A DNA stretch of 64,000 bases from Plantactinospora sp039889035 (GCA_039889035.1 JBDQQY010000025.1:109270-173269); one strand, 5' to 3'. Shown: positions 1 to 9,935, counted from the stretch's first letter. Notes: generated from the sequence alone by a model not told the origin. Program-made: numbers and translations.

Positions 1-417
1 CGCGCCGGAGCAGAGCACCTGGCCGCCGTGCGCGGCTGCGGCGATCCGGGCGGCCCGGTGCACCTCGGCGCTGGCGTACTCGCCGTCGCGCGGCTCGGCC
101 TGCCCGGTGTGCAACCCCATCCGGACCCGGGGGGTGGCCTCCGGCGTCGGCCACTCGTGGTTGTTCAGCGCGCGCTGCGCGGCCAGCGAGGCGTCCAGCG
201 CGGACGAGGCGTCGGCGAACGCGACGAAGAACGAGTCGCCCTCGGTGAAGAGTTCGGTGCCGTCACTGGCGGCCAGCGTCGCCCGCAGCAGGCGCCGGTG
301 CTCGCTCAGCACCGGCCGGTAGCCCGGACCGAGCATCTGGGCCAGCCGCGTGGAGCCCTCGATGTCGGTGAACATGAATGTCACCAACCCGCTCGGCAGG
401 TGGATCCGTGCTGACAT
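1..417 (-). CDS. Adenylate/guanylate cyclase domain protein (3' end cut off)
   Basis: The 139 visible residues are the N-terminal part of a class III nucleotide cyclase catalytic domain. The opening strand reads TFMFTDIEGSTRLAQ, with the metal-binding Asp, followed by EGDSFFVAFAD, the LHTG stretch and the start of VHRAARIAAAAHGGQ. Such proteins make cAMP or cGMP, or use the domain as a regulatory module. The ATG at 417 is preceded by GGAGG. The C-terminus lies beyond the window, so any ATPase, TPR or LuxR module typical of large actinobacterial cyclase regulators cannot be judged. Confidence 0.85.
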   Translation of the reverse strand, partial: MSARIHLPSGLVTFMFTDIEGSTRLAQMLGPGYRPVLSEHRRLLRATLAASDGTELFTEGDSFFVAFADASSALDASLAAQRALNNHEWPTPEATPRVRMGLHTGQAEPRDGEYASAEVHRAARIAAAAHGGQVLCSGA

Positions 418-569
418 GCCTGGAACCTCCCGCCCCCTGGAAGTCGCGTTCATGCTGCCGCATATTTACGGGTTGGCCCATCGTAGAAACGGACGGCGCG
501 ACCCCGTACCAAGGTGCTAACCGGGGACTCTGCCACGAAACCGACATCACGGTCGCGAACTGTCCTCAC

Positions 570-659
570 TGAACCTTTTCCACCTCCCCATGCGGTCGGC
601 CGTGGCCGCAGGTGAGAGTCGGGGCGCTGGCGCCGCGCTGTTCAGGTCGAAAAGGTTCA
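570..659. repeat. Perfect 10-bp inverted repeat, arms 80 bp apart
   Basis: TGAACCTTTT at 570-579 is mirrored by AAAAGGTTCA at 650-659, with 70 bases between. It lies in the gap between the FmdB gene end and the cyclase gene start, both read leftward. It could be paired operator half-sites or a structured leader. No regulator is assigned. Confidence 0.4.
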
Positions 660-693
660 CTGTCCGGGACGGGAGGGGGCCGGGCCCGGACAG
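660..693 (-). terminator. Probable terminator after the FmdB gene
   Basis: A perfect 9-bp stem, CTGTCCGGG at 660-668 with CCCGGACAG at 685-693, encloses a 16-base loop. It sits 14 bases past the stop codon of the leftward FmdB gene. There is no U-tract, as is usual for actinobacterial terminators. Confidence 0.5.
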
Positions 694-706
694 CCGGGTT
701 ACGGCC

Positions 707-928
707 TCAGCAGCCGCAACTCCCGCCGCAGCAGCCGCCGCCGCTGGGGGCGGCCGGTGCCGGGGCGGCACCGGCCGCACCGCGACCGGTGAACGCGACC
801 GTCGACAGTAGCTTGACCGTGTCGTCGTGCCCCTGGGGGCAGGACGCCGGAGCCGTGGCCTCGGCCATCGGCCGGTTCATTTCGAAGGTGTCGCCGCAGG
901 CGCGGCAACGGAACTCGTACCGGGGCAT
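707..928 (-). CDS. FmdB-family zinc ribbon protein
   Basis: A 73-residue protein starting MPRYEFRCRACGDTFE. It has the FmdB/CxxC-CxxC putative regulatory-protein fold: a CRAC pair near residue 9, a second Cys near residue 30, and a Gly/Cys-rich tail ending GGGCCGGSCGC. The family is widespread and its biochemical role is unclear. A TACGCT -10-like hexamer ends six bases before the ATG, so the mRNA is probably leaderless. It is divergent from the transglycosylase gene. Confidence 0.85.
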   Translation of the reverse strand: MPRYEFRCRACGDTFEMNRPMAEATAPASCPQGHDDTVKLLSTVAFTGRGAAGAAPAPAAPSGGGCCGGSCGC

Positions 929-984
929 ACCAACAGCGTACGGCCAGACCTGACGTTCGACGGTCGATGGGTAATACTCGACGG
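929..984. promoter_or_regulatory. Divergent promoters, both apparently leaderless
   Basis: Rightward, CTGACG at 950-955 and TAATAC at 972-977 are 16 bases apart and place transcription start at about the GTG at 985. Leftward, TACGCT (940-935) places it at about the ATG at 928. Both genes would then be translated from mRNAs without a leader. This is inferred from hexamer spacing only. Confidence 0.4.
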
Positions 985-2682
985 GTGGCGGAGCCCGAAG
1001 AGATTTCTACGACTCGACCACTGCGGCCTGCGGCGCCGGTCTTCGACGGGCCGCTGGCCAGTTCGGGTGCGGCCCCGGATCCGGACCTCGATCCACCGTC
1101 GGTGACCGTGCCGCGCCCGCGCGCCGAGGCCGGGCCCGCCCGGCCCACCGAGCCGGAGCCGGTCGCCACACCCGCCGACCCGACGGCAACCGGCGACGAG
1201 TCGGCCTCGCCGACAGCGTCCGAGCCGCATCCGGCCGCCGACCGCACGAGCGGCGAACCCGAGCCGGACTCGGTCACCGACCGCACGACCGACGAACCCG
1301 AGCCGGACTCGGTCACCGAGACCGCGCAGGTCCCGGCCGCCGGCTCCGGGTCGGACCCGGGTGTCGGCCCCGAGCCGAGCCCGGTCGCCGGTTCCGAGTC
1401 GGATTCGACTGTCACGTCGGAGGGTGGGGCCGCCGCCGATCCCGGCCCGACGACCGGGCGGCCGGACTCCGCCGCCGATCCCGAGCCGGCCACCCCCGCC
1501 GGGCTGACGGCACAGCCGACCGCCGCCGCCGGGCAGACCGCCGCCGGGCAGACGGCAGAGCCGACCGCCGCCGCCGGGCTGACGGCACAGCCGACCGCCG
1601 CCGCCGGGCAGACGGCACGGCCGACCGCCGCCGGGGCCGAGAGCGCCGGCGGGCCCGCAGGTGGGAGCGCCGGCACATCCGCGACCACGGCCACACCGCC
1701 TGCGGCGGGCAAGCCGGGCGAGACGGTGATCGACCTCGACGTACCGGCGACCGAGCCGGTCGGGCCGAACCGGCGGATCCGAGTCCGGTTCGCGCACGCG
1801 GTCGCTCGCTGGCCGTCACCCGGGGCGGTACGCGCCTGGTCCAAGCGGCCGAGCGGCCGGGTCACGCTGCCGGCGCTGCTGCTCTTCGCCCTGGTCGCGG
1901 TGACCGGCGCCGCTGGCGCGTTCCTGCTCCCGGCCACCGCGCGCCAGGCCGGGCCGGGCCAGCCGGGTGCCGCGACGAGCCCCCCACCGCCTTCGCCGAC
2001 CGTCCCCGGGTTCCCCGTCGGTCCGGGCGGGCTGCCCTCGGGACTGCCGAGCCCACCGGCTTTCGGGACGCCCAGCGTTCCGGCGCCGCCCTGGAACGCG
2101 ACCGGCGGGCGCCCCTCGGACGTACTCGCCGGCTGGGCCGCCCAGATCGGGCCCCGGGTCGGGATCTCCACCACGGCGATGCAGGCGTACGGCTACGCCG
2201 AACTGCAGGTCGGCCAGACGGCGCCCGGCTGCCAGCTCCGCTGGACCACGCTGGCCGCGATCGGCCAGGTGGAATCCGCGCACGGGCGGGCGAACGGGGC
2301 GATCCTCGGCGCGAACGGGATAGCCGCTCCCGAGATCATCGGCCTGCCGCTGGACGGCAACGGCGACCGCATGCGGATCCTGGACACCGAGGACGGCCGG
2401 CTCGACCGGGACGCCACCTACGACCGTGCGGTCGGCCCGATGCAGTTCATCCCGACCACCTGGGAGGAGATCGGGGCCGACGCCGACGGCGACGGGGTGG
2501 AGAACCCGCACAGCATCGACGACGCGGCTCTGGCGGCCGGTAACTATCTGTGCAAGGGAGGCCGCAACCTGTCGGTCGCCTCGGACTGGTGGAGCGCCAT
2601 CCTTTCCTACAATGACGTGCGGCCATATGCCCAATCGGTGTTCGACACGGCCAACAAGTACGGCACGGACAGTCGGACTTAG
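985..2682 (+). CDS. Membrane-anchored lytic murein transglycosylase
   Basis: About 565 residues. A long Pro/Ala/Glu-rich cytoplasmic segment (residues 1-285) carries TAQPTAAAG-type repeats and is followed by a single membrane span (about 291-316). A Pro-rich linker leads to an SLT/MltB-like domain: catalytic Glu in IGQVESAHGR, then RAVGPMQFIPTTWE, a DADGDGVENPHSIDDA stretch and AAGNYLC. It is expected to cleave peptidoglycan glycan strands outside the membrane. GTG 985 is chosen because TAATAC sits seven bases upstream, giving a leaderless start. An ATG at 967 in the same frame would overlap that promoter. Confidence 0.85.
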   Translation: MAEPEEISTTRPLRPAAPVFDGPLASSGAAPDPDLDPPSVTVPRPRAEAGPARPTEPEPVATPADPTATGDESASPTASEPHPAADRTSGEPEPDSVTDRTTDEPEPDSVTETAQVPAAGSGSDPGVGPEPSPVAGSESDSTVTSEGGAAADPGPTTGRPDSAADPEPATPAGLTAQPTAAAGQTAAGQTAEPTAAAGLTAQPTAAAGQTARPTAAGAESAGGPAGGSAGTSATTATPPAAGKPGETVIDLDVPATEPVGPNRRIRVRFAHAVARWPSPGAVRAWSKRPSGRVTLPALLLFALVAVTGAAGAFLLPATARQAGPGQPGAATSPPPPSPTVPGFPVGPGGLPSGLPSPPAFGTPSVPAPPWNATGGRPSDVLAGWAAQIGPRVGISTTAMQAYGYAELQVGQTAPGCQLRWTTLAAIGQVESAHGRANGAILGANGIAAPEIIGLPLDGNGDRMRILDTEDGRLDRDATYDRAVGPMQFIPTTWEEIGADADGDGVENPHSIDDAALAAGNYLCKGGRNLSVASDWWSAILSYNDVRPYAQSVFDTANKYGTDSRT

Positions 2683-2751
2683 CGTAATGTCCTCGACACA
2701 TTGAAGAACTGGGCACTTTCGCCAGGCTGCGGTTGACGGCAAGCTAGACGG

Positions 2752-3777
2752 GTGATGGTGCGCGAGTGGGATCCCCGGACCGCCCCGGCCGCCGAGATCG
2801 AGTCCTTCCTGGACGCGATCAACGCGGTTTTCGCGGCCGACCTACCGGAGGATCCCCTGTGGGAAAACGGCATGCTCCGGGAGTACCTCTGCGAGGTGAT
2901 GCCCGGCGAACGCCGGATCTCCTGGGTCATCCAGGACGAGCCCTCGGCCGACGGGCAGCCGGGGCGCATCCTCGGGCACACCCACGTACTCCTGCTGGGT
3001 GACATCGGTGTGCTCGAGGTGATGGTGCACCCGGCGGCCCGGCGTCGCGGGCTCGGCCGCAAACTGATCGCCACGGCGGCCCGGCGGACCTACCAGGAGG
3101 GCTTCCGTTCGATGGGTGTCGAGGTCATCGGCGACACGCCCGCGGTCGGGTTCTACGAGGCTCTCGGCTTCGCCCGGGAGTACGAGGAGGACCGCAGCGT
3201 GCTGCGGCTCGGGTCGGTCGACTGGGGCGCGCTCGGCGACATGGCCCAGGGAATCGGCACCGGATATCGTCTGGAGTTCTGCCCGGGCGGGCCGCCGGAC
3301 GAGTTGATCGAGCCGTACGCCATGGCGAAGGCCGAGACGCGCGACATTGACGACGGTGACCTGGACCTACGGCCGAGTTCACATGATCCGCAGCGCCTCC
3401 GGGACAGCCTGAACTGCCTGCACCGGCGCGGCATGAAGCCGTACATCGTGCTCGCGATCGAGGAGAAGACCGGGGTGGTCGCCGGACTCACCGAGGTCGT
3501 CGTACCGGCCCAGCACCCGACCCGGGCCGACCAGTGGGACACCATCGTCGGCCAGGAGCACCAGGGCTACGGCATCGACCGGGCGATGAAGGCCCGGATG
3601 CTCTTCGAACTGCGCTCGGCCGAGCCCAAGCTCTCCGAGGTGCAGACCTGGAACGCCCGGACCAACGAGGCGATGCGGGCCGTCAACGCCGACCTCGGTT
3701 TCCAGGCCGACCGGGAGTGGTACGAGTACGGCGTCGACGTGGCCGAGCTGGTGCACCGGCTGGACGCCAACGGCTGA
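2752..3777 (+). CDS. Double-domain GNAT N-acetyltransferase
   Basis: 341 residues with two tandem GNAT folds. The first has the acetyl-CoA loop VHPAARRRGLGRKLI (about residues 96-110) and the second is the degenerate half ending in RTNEAMRAVNADLGFQ. Paired-domain GNATs of this type are common in Streptomyces and Micromonospora, but the substrate cannot be read from sequence. GTG 2752 is immediately followed by ATG 2755 and GTG 2758, so the exact start is uncertain by a residue or two. It converges on hemB across a hairpin. Confidence 0.85.
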   Translation: MMVREWDPRTAPAAEIESFLDAINAVFAADLPEDPLWENGMLREYLCEVMPGERRISWVIQDEPSADGQPGRILGHTHVLLLGDIGVLEVMVHPAARRRGLGRKLIATAARRTYQEGFRSMGVEVIGDTPAVGFYEALGFAREYEEDRSVLRLGSVDWGALGDMAQGIGTGYRLEFCPGGPPDELIEPYAMAKAETRDIDDGDLDLRPSSHDPQRLRDSLNCLHRRGMKPYIVLAIEEKTGVVAGLTEVVVPAQHPTRADQWDTIVGQEHQGYGIDRAMKARMLFELRSAEPKLSEVQTWNARTNEAMRAVNADLGFQADREWYEYGVDVAELVHRLDANG

Positions 3778-3802
3778 GCACGGCGCCGGTCACGCCGGAC
3801 TC

Positions 3803-3832
3803 CCCGGGTGGCATGCCCATCAGCCACCCGGG
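3803..3832. terminator. Bidirectional terminator between GNAT gene and hemB
   Basis: A perfect 10-bp stem, CCCGGGTGGC at 3803-3812 with GCCACCCGGG at 3823-3832, and a 10-base loop. It is placed between two converging genes and would serve both strands. Confidence 0.65.
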
Positions 3833-3843
3833 CCGCGGGCCGG

Positions 3844-4827
<984 letters not shown>

Positions 4828-4986
4828 GACCACTCCTCACGGCCGACCGGCCGGCACCCGACCCGGCGTCCGCCGGGCCACCGGGACCGCCGACGGCCCT
4901 GTGCCGTCGATGGCGTCCTAGGACCGATGGTGCCTCAGAACCGAGCGCGGTTCACCACAGATGGCGCTACACAAACCCGACAGAGA

Positions 4987-6567
4987 TTACCGGAACCGCA
5001 GCGCGGTCGGGCCCTGGACCTTCGAACCCCGGCGCTGCTTCGCCGGCATCGCGGCCAGCTTCTCCCGCAACTCCACCGCGTAGGACGCGAGCGCCTCGAC
5101 CAGGTCCGGCACCGAGGCGTGCGCCGGCTGGGCGTCCACCCGCAGGCCGAACTCGGTGGCGGTCTCCGCCGTCTTCGGGCCGATCACCGCGACCACCGTC
5201 CGGGCGTGCGGCTTGCCGGCGATGCCGACCAGGTTGCGCACGGTCGAGGAGGAGGTGAAGAGCACCGCGTCGAAGCCGCCCGACTTGATCGCGTCGCGGA
5301 TCTCGGCCGGCGGCGGCGCCGCCCGCACGGTCCGGTAGGCGGTCACGTCGTCGACCTCCCAGCCGCGCTCGGTCAGCCCGGCCGCCAGGGTCTCGGTGGC
5401 GATGTCGGCGCGGGGCAGCAGCACCCGGCCGACCGGGTCGAGGATCTCGTCGTGCGGCGAGAACTCGGCGAGCAGCCCCTCGGACGACTGCTCCCCCGAC
5501 GGGATCAGCTCGGGCTGGATGCCAAAGGCGCGTACCGCGTCGGCGGTCGCCTCACCGATACAGGCGATCTTGACGCCGCCGAAGTGCCGGGCGTCCAGAC
5601 CGTGCTCGCCGAACTTCTCCCAGACCGCCCGGACGGCGTTCACCGAGGTGAAGATCACCCAGGCGTACCTGCCGTCGACCAGGCCCTTGACCGCCCGCTC
5701 CATCTGGGCCGGGGTACGCGGCGGCTCGACCGCGATGGTCGGCACCTCGCACGGGATGGCGCCGTACTCGCGAAGTCGGGCACTCATCACCCCGGCCTGC
5801 TCCTTGGTGCGCGGCACCAGCACCTTCCAGCCGTACAGCGGGCGGTTCTCCCACCAGCTCAGCTTGTCCCGCTGCGGGACACCGGCGCCCAGGGTGAGCA
5901 CCACCCGGCCGGTGAAACCGAGCGCGGCGGCGACGAAGCTGTCCACCGTCGAGGTGGTGGTGTACTGCGTCTCCCCGGTGCCGTCCCCGGTCACCGCGAC
6001 CGCGGTGGAGCCGTCCACCCCGACCGCGAGCAGTCCGTCCCGGACCGCGGCCAGGTCACCGGCGTCCACCGCCAGCGCGAGCGAACCACGGCCGACCGCC
6101 GCCGCCAGCGCCTCGAAGTCCATCGCGGTGACGTCGTCCACGTCGGCGGCGGTGCGTACCCCGGACAGCGGTACCCCGGCGTAGGTGGCCACCCCCTCGG
6201 CCTGGCCGACTCCCGGCACCACCTCGAAGTGCACGGCGGTACGCGCCACCGCCTGCACCTCCTTGACCACGGAGTCGTGCCCGAACGGGTCACCGGCGAC
6301 CAGGTGCACGGCGGTCAGCCCGGACCGGGCCGCCGACAGCAGCACCTTGGCCACGTCGCCCGGCGCCCCCTCGGCCGGGGTGAACTGGGCGTCCTCCCTG
6401 GCCTCGGCCTTGACCGCCGTGAGCAGGGCCTCCGGGACACTGCGGTCGTATACCACCTGGTCGGCGTCGATCAACGCGCCGTGCGCCCGGCGGGTCAGCA
6501 GGCCGGGGTCACCGGGGCCGGCCCCGACGAACGCGATGCGGCCTGCGGGCTTACGGGTGCCGATCAT
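4987..6567 (-). CDS. hemD: Fused uroporphyrinogen-III C-methyltransferase and uroporphyrinogen-III synthase
   Basis: 526 residues in two modules. Residues 1-240 are SAM-dependent tetrapyrrole methylase-like: IAFVGAGPGDPGLLTRRA at the N-terminus and HLVAGDPFGHDS. Residues about 255-510 are a HemD-type synthase, beginning LYGWKVLVPRTKEQAG and containing FTSVNAV and FTSSSTVRNL. The synthase half cyclises hydroxymethylbilane. The methylase half would feed siroheme or cobalamin. This fusion is usual in actinobacteria. Its ATG overlaps the hemC stop by four bases, indicating translational coupling. Confidence 0.95.
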   Translation of the reverse strand: MIGTRKPAGRIAFVGAGPGDPGLLTRRAHGALIDADQVVYDRSVPEALLTAVKAEAREDAQFTPAEGAPGDVAKVLLSAARSGLTAVHLVAGDPFGHDSVVKEVQAVARTAVHFEVVPGVGQAEGVATYAGVPLSGVRTAADVDDVTAMDFEALAAAVGRGSLALAVDAGDLAAVRDGLLAVGVDGSTAVAVTGDGTGETQYTTTSTVDSFVAAALGFTGRVVLTLGAGVPQRDKLSWWENRPLYGWKVLVPRTKEQAGVMSARLREYGAIPCEVPTIAVEPPRTPAQMERAVKGLVDGRYAWVIFTSVNAVRAVWEKFGEHGLDARHFGGVKIACIGEATADAVRAFGIQPELIPSGEQSSEGLLAEFSPHDEILDPVGRVLLPRADIATETLAAGLTERGWEVDDVTAYRTVRAAPPPAEIRDAIKSGGFDAVLFTSSSTVRNLVGIAGKPHARTVVAVIGPKTAETATEFGLRVDAQPAHASVPDLVEALASYAVELREKLAAMPAKQRRGSKVQGPTALRFR

Positions 6568-7529
6568 TCTGTAGCTCCAAAATGCTGGGTCCTCGCGCCG
6601 GATTCCTTGGGCGCCCCGAGGATCGAGTCGGCGCCGAGGTCTAGGAGTTCGGCGGCGAGCGCCTTACCGATCTCCGTCGCCTCGGCGGGCGTACCGGTGC
6701 GGGACAGCCGGATGTCACGGGTACCGTCCGGGCTGATCACCGCCCCGCGCAGGTAGATCTCATCGCCGTCGTCGCCCTCGGCGACTTCGGCGTACCCGGC
6801 GACCGGCGCACTGCACCCGGCCTCCAGGGTGGCCAGAAATGCCCGCTCCGCGGTGACCGCGGCCCGGGTCGGTGCATGATCGAGTACGCCGAGCAGCTCG
6901 ACCAGGTCCGCGTCGTCGACCCGGCACTCCACCGCCAGCGCCCCCTGTGCGGGTGCCGGCAGCATCAGCATCGGGTCGAGGGTCTCGCTGATCTCCTCGG
7001 CGCGGCCCAGCCGGACCAGCCCGGCCCGGGCCAGCACCACCGCGTCGAGATCCGCCTTCGGGCCCCGCACCCGGCCCACCCGGGTGTCCACGTTGCCGCG
7101 GATCGGCACCACCGTGAGCTGGAGCCCGAGCGCGTGCAACTGGGCGATCCGGCGCAGCGCACCGGTGCCGACCGTGGCACCGGGCGGCAGCTCGGCGAGG
7201 GTACGGCCGTCCTTGGCGACCAGCGCGTCGCGCGGGTCCTCCCGGGGTGGTACCGCCGCGATGTGCAGCCCGGCCTGACCGGCCGTCGGCAGGTCCTTGT
7301 AGGAGTGGACGGCGAAGTCGATCTCGTTGGCGGCCAGCGCGTCCCGCAGCGCGGAGACGAAGACCCCGACACCCAACCGGTGCACCGGGGCGCTGGACCG
7401 GTCGCCGGCCGTGACGACCTCGACCAGCTCGACCTGGCGGCCGGTCGCCGCCGTCACCGCATCGGCGACCGTCCGGGACTGGGCGAGGGCGAGGGCGCTG
7501 CCCCGGGTGCCGAGCCGCAGCGCGGTCAT
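6564..7529 (-). CDS. hemC: Hydroxymethylbilane synthase (porphobilinogen deaminase)
   Basis: 321 residues. It polymerises four porphobilinogens into hydroxymethylbilane. Visible marks are LRLGTRGSALALAQS at the N-terminus, HSYKDLPT, GTGALRR, VPIRGNVDTRVGRV and the dipyrromethane-anchoring Cys in LEAGCSAPVAGYAE. The start is ATG 7529, where homologues begin; an upstream in-frame extension is not family-like. Its own ribosome site is weak. It overlaps by four bases the stop of a 27-codon reading frame that has a strong site, so translation is probably coupled to that frame. Confidence 0.95.
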   Translation of the reverse strand: MTALRLGTRGSALALAQSRTVADAVTAATGRQVELVEVVTAGDRSSAPVHRLGVGVFVSALRDALAANEIDFAVHSYKDLPTAGQAGLHIAAVPPREDPRDALVAKDGRTLAELPPGATVGTGALRRIAQLHALGLQLTVVPIRGNVDTRVGRVRGPKADLDAVVLARAGLVRLGRAEEISETLDPMLMLPAPAQGALAVECRVDDADLVELLGVLDHAPTRAAVTAERAFLATLEAGCSAPVAGYAEVAEGDDGDEIYLRGAVISPDGTRDIRLSRTGTPAEATEIGKALAAELLDLGADSILGAPKESGARTQHFGATE

Positions 7530-7609
7530 GCCAGCACCCCGATCCGCCCGGCGAGGTCCGCCCACCCGGTGCCACCGGTCCGGCCGACGGGGGCCTGAAC
7601 CTCGGTCAT
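7526..7609 (-). CDS. 27-residue coupling peptide between hemA and hemC
   Basis: The ATG at 7609 follows GGAGGACAACG, the best ribosome site in the cluster, and overlaps the hemA stop as ATGA. Its own stop overlaps the hemC start as ATGA. The product begins MTEVQAPVGRTGGTG and ends GRIGVLA. I do not recognise it. It may simply carry ribosomes from hemA to hemC, or act as a leader that sets hemC output. Confidence 0.45.
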   Translation of the reverse strand: MTEVQAPVGRTGGTGWADLAGRIGVLA

Positions 7610-9075
7610 CGTTGTCCTCCGGATTGCTGTCGGGGCACCGGTGCACGCAGGGCGGGACCGGCACCGAGGCCGGCCTGACCGGCGATCTCCGGCGGACCGC
7701 CGAGGCCGGGCAGGCCGGCGAGACCGGTCAACCGGCTGCCGGCCGGTACTCCGGCCAGCTCGGCGGCGGCCAGTTCCGGCACGGTGTCCGCCTGTGAGGT
7801 GACCGGCACCTCCAGGTCGAAGAGTTCCCGGAGCAGGGCGGCGTACTGGTCACCGCCGGGCTCCGCGGCGAGTTGCCGGACCCGTACCGTCGGCGAGTGC
7901 AGCAGCCGCTGCACCACCCGGTGCACCGTGTGGCTCACCTCGGCCCGCTGGTCGTCGGTGAGGTCCGGCCGGCGCTGGGCCAGCCGGCGCAGCTCGGCGG
8001 TGACCACCTCGTCGGCCCGGGCCCGCAACGCGGCCACGGTCGGCGCGACGTCCGCGCCGCGCAGCCAGGTGAGGAACGCCTCGACCTCGGAGCCGACGAT
8101 CCGGGTGACGGCGGCGGTGTCGGCGGCGGCCGGGCCGATCGGCCGGGCCGCGGCCAGCCCGTCGATGTCGATCACCATCGCGCCGGGGAGTTCGGCGACC
8201 GCCGGCTCGATGTCCCGGGGTACGGCGAGGTCGAGCAGCACCAGCGGGTCCGGCCGGCCGGCCGCGCGCTCCCGCAGCGCCCGGTGCACCGTCTCCCGGG
8301 TGAGGACCGGCTCGATCGACGCGGTGGCGGCGACTACTATGTCCACTGTGGAAAGGGCGGTCGGGAGTTCGGCGATCGGCACCGCCGTCGCGCCGTACGC
8401 CTCGGCCAGCCGGAGCGCCCGGTCGTGACCCCGGTTGCTGACCCCCACCGGGCCGGCCCCCAGCCGGGAGAGCGTGGCCACGGCCAGCGCGCCCATCGAG
8501 CCGGCCCCGACCACCAGCACCGGGCGGCCCCCGATGTCGCCGCCGAGGTGCCTGGCGGCCAGGTCGAGAGCGGCGCTGACCACGTTCTGCCCGGCCCGGT
8601 CGATGTCGGTCTCGGCGTGCGCCCGCTTTCCGACCCGGAGCGCCTGCTGCATCAGCTCGTGCAGCAGCCGGCCGGGCGCCTCGGCCTCGCTCGCGGCATG
8701 GTAGGCGTCCCGGAGCTGGCCGAGGATCTGCGCCTCGCCGACGACCATCGAGTCCAGCCCGGCGGCGACCCGGAAGGCGTGCTCCACCGCCGCGCCGTCG
8801 TAGTGCACGTAGAGGTGGTTGGCCAGCTCGGCCGGGGCGGCCCCGGCGTGCCCGGCCAGTACCGCGCAGATGTCCCCCAGCCCGCCGTGGAAGCCGGTGA
8901 CGGCGGCGTAGACCTCGACCCGGTTGCAGGTCGAGACGACGACCGCCTCGCCGACGTACGGCTGGGCGAGCAGCCGGGCGAGGATCTCCGGCAGCTCGGT
9001 GCCGGCGACGGCCAACCGCTCCAGGATGGCGACCGGCGCGGTGCGGTGCGACGCACCGACGACAAGCAGATTCAT
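7606..9075 (-). CDS. hemA: Glutamyl-tRNA reductase
   Basis: 489 residues. It reduces glutamyl-tRNA with NADPH to glutamate-1-semialdehyde, the committed step of C5 heme synthesis. The N-terminal domain has GASHRTAPVAILERL and the catalytic Cys in STCNRVEVYA. A Rossmann domain carries LVVGAGSMGALAV, and a C-terminal dimerisation region has TVHRVVQRLLHSPT. The C-terminal 60 residues are Pro/Gly/Ala-rich and longer than usual. The ATG at 9075 overlaps the rex stop by four bases, so redox control by Rex extends directly to it. Confidence 0.96.
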   Translation of the reverse strand: MNLLVVGASHRTAPVAILERLAVAGTELPEILARLLAQPYVGEAVVVSTCNRVEVYAAVTGFHGGLGDICAVLAGHAGAAPAELANHLYVHYDGAAVEHAFRVAAGLDSMVVGEAQILGQLRDAYHAASEAEAPGRLLHELMQQALRVGKRAHAETDIDRAGQNVVSAALDLAARHLGGDIGGRPVLVVGAGSMGALAVATLSRLGAGPVGVSNRGHDRALRLAEAYGATAVPIAELPTALSTVDIVVAATASIEPVLTRETVHRALRERAAGRPDPLVLLDLAVPRDIEPAVAELPGAMVIDIDGLAAARPIGPAAADTAAVTRIVGSEVEAFLTWLRGADVAPTVAALRARADEVVTAELRRLAQRRPDLTDDQRAEVSHTVHRVVQRLLHSPTVRVRQLAAEPGGDQYAALLRELFDLEVPVTSQADTVPELAAAELAGVPAGSRLTGLAGLPGLGGPPEIAGQAGLGAGPALRAPVPRQQSGGQR

Positions 9076-9935
9076 GAGCCGACCGCCTCCGCGTTCGTCG
9101 ACCGGAGTGTCCCGGCGGGCGCTGCCTCGGTGGTGCCGGTGGCGGCGAGCCCGCCGGGCAGGGCGGTCAGCCCTGCCGGGGCGGCGCCGCCCAGCGTGGT
9201 GCCGTTCGGTGTGCCCAGCGCGGCGCCCGGCCCGGCGGTCGCCGGCAGCCCGGTCAGCGCCGCCTTGCGGTGCTCGTGGAAGGAGAGGATCTGCAGCTCG
9301 ATGGCGAGGTCGACCTTGCGGACGTCGACCCCGTCCGGCACCGCCAGCACGCACGGCGCGAAGTTGAGGATGCTGGTCACCCCGGCCGCGACCAGTTGGT
9401 CGGCGACGCTCTGCGCCGCGGTGGCCGGGGTGGCGATCACGCCGATCGCGATGCTCTCCTCGGCGGCCACCTGCGGCAGCTCGTCGATGTGCCGGACGAC
9501 CAGCCCGTTGATCACCTCGCCGAGCCGGGCCGGGTCGGCGTCGAAGAGCGCCGCGATCCGGAAGCCACGGCCGGCGAAGCCCGCGTACCCGGCGAGGGCG
9601 TGACCGAGATTACCCACACCGACCAGGGCCACCGCCCGGCACTGGGTGAGCCCGAGCACGAACTCGATCTGGTCGATCAAGAGGGCGACGTCGTAGCCCA
9701 CGCCCCGGGTGCCGTACGACCCGAGCTGTGAGAGGTCCTTGCGCAGCTTCGCCGAGTTGACCCCGGCCGCCGCCGCCAGCTCCTCGCTGGAGACCGTGTC
9801 GTTGTCGGTTTCCGCGAGATTGTGCAGGGCACGTAGGTATTCGGGGAGCCGGGCGACCGTCGCCTCAGGGAGATCCGGAAGCGCCGGCACGGCACCGGCG
9901 CGGCCGGGCGTGCCTACGGGGCGGTGCTGACTCAT
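9072..9935 (-). CDS. rex: Redox-sensing transcriptional repressor Rex
   Basis: 287 residues. The N-terminal winged helix reads TVSSEELAAAAGVNSAKLRKD with LSQLGSYGTRGVGYDV, followed by a Rossmann domain with LVGVGNLGHALAGY that binds NAD(H). Rex represses when NADH is low and leaves DNA when NADH rises. In Streptomyces it autoregulates the rex-hem operon, and the same gene order and an operator-like site upstream are present here. The C-terminal tail after about residue 230 (AALTGLPATAGPGAALG onward) is a family-atypical Ala/Gly/Pro extension. Confidence 0.95.
   Translation of the reverse strand: MSQHRPVGTPGRAGAVPALPDLPEATVARLPEYLRALHNLAETDNDTVSSEELAAAAGVNSAKLRKDLSQLGSYGTRGVGYDVALLIDQIEFVLGLTQCRAVALVGVGNLGHALAGYAGFAGRGFRIAALFDADPARLGEVINGLVVRHIDELPQVAAEESIAIGVIATPATAAQSVADQLVAAGVTSILNFAPCVLAVPDGVDVRKVDLAIELQILSFHEHRKAALTGLPATAGPGAALGTPNGTTLGGAAPAGLTALPGGLAATGTTEAAPAGTLRSTNAEAVGS

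Noticed and set aside
5011..5040. TTCGAACCCC resembling a tRNA T-loop
   Set aside because: It lies inside the coding end of hemD, and no acceptor or anticodon stem can be folded around it.
7530..7664. 45-residue N-terminal extension of HemC
   Set aside because: It overlaps the end of hemA, is Arg/Gly/Pro-rich, and homologues start at the ATG before TALRLGTRGSALA.
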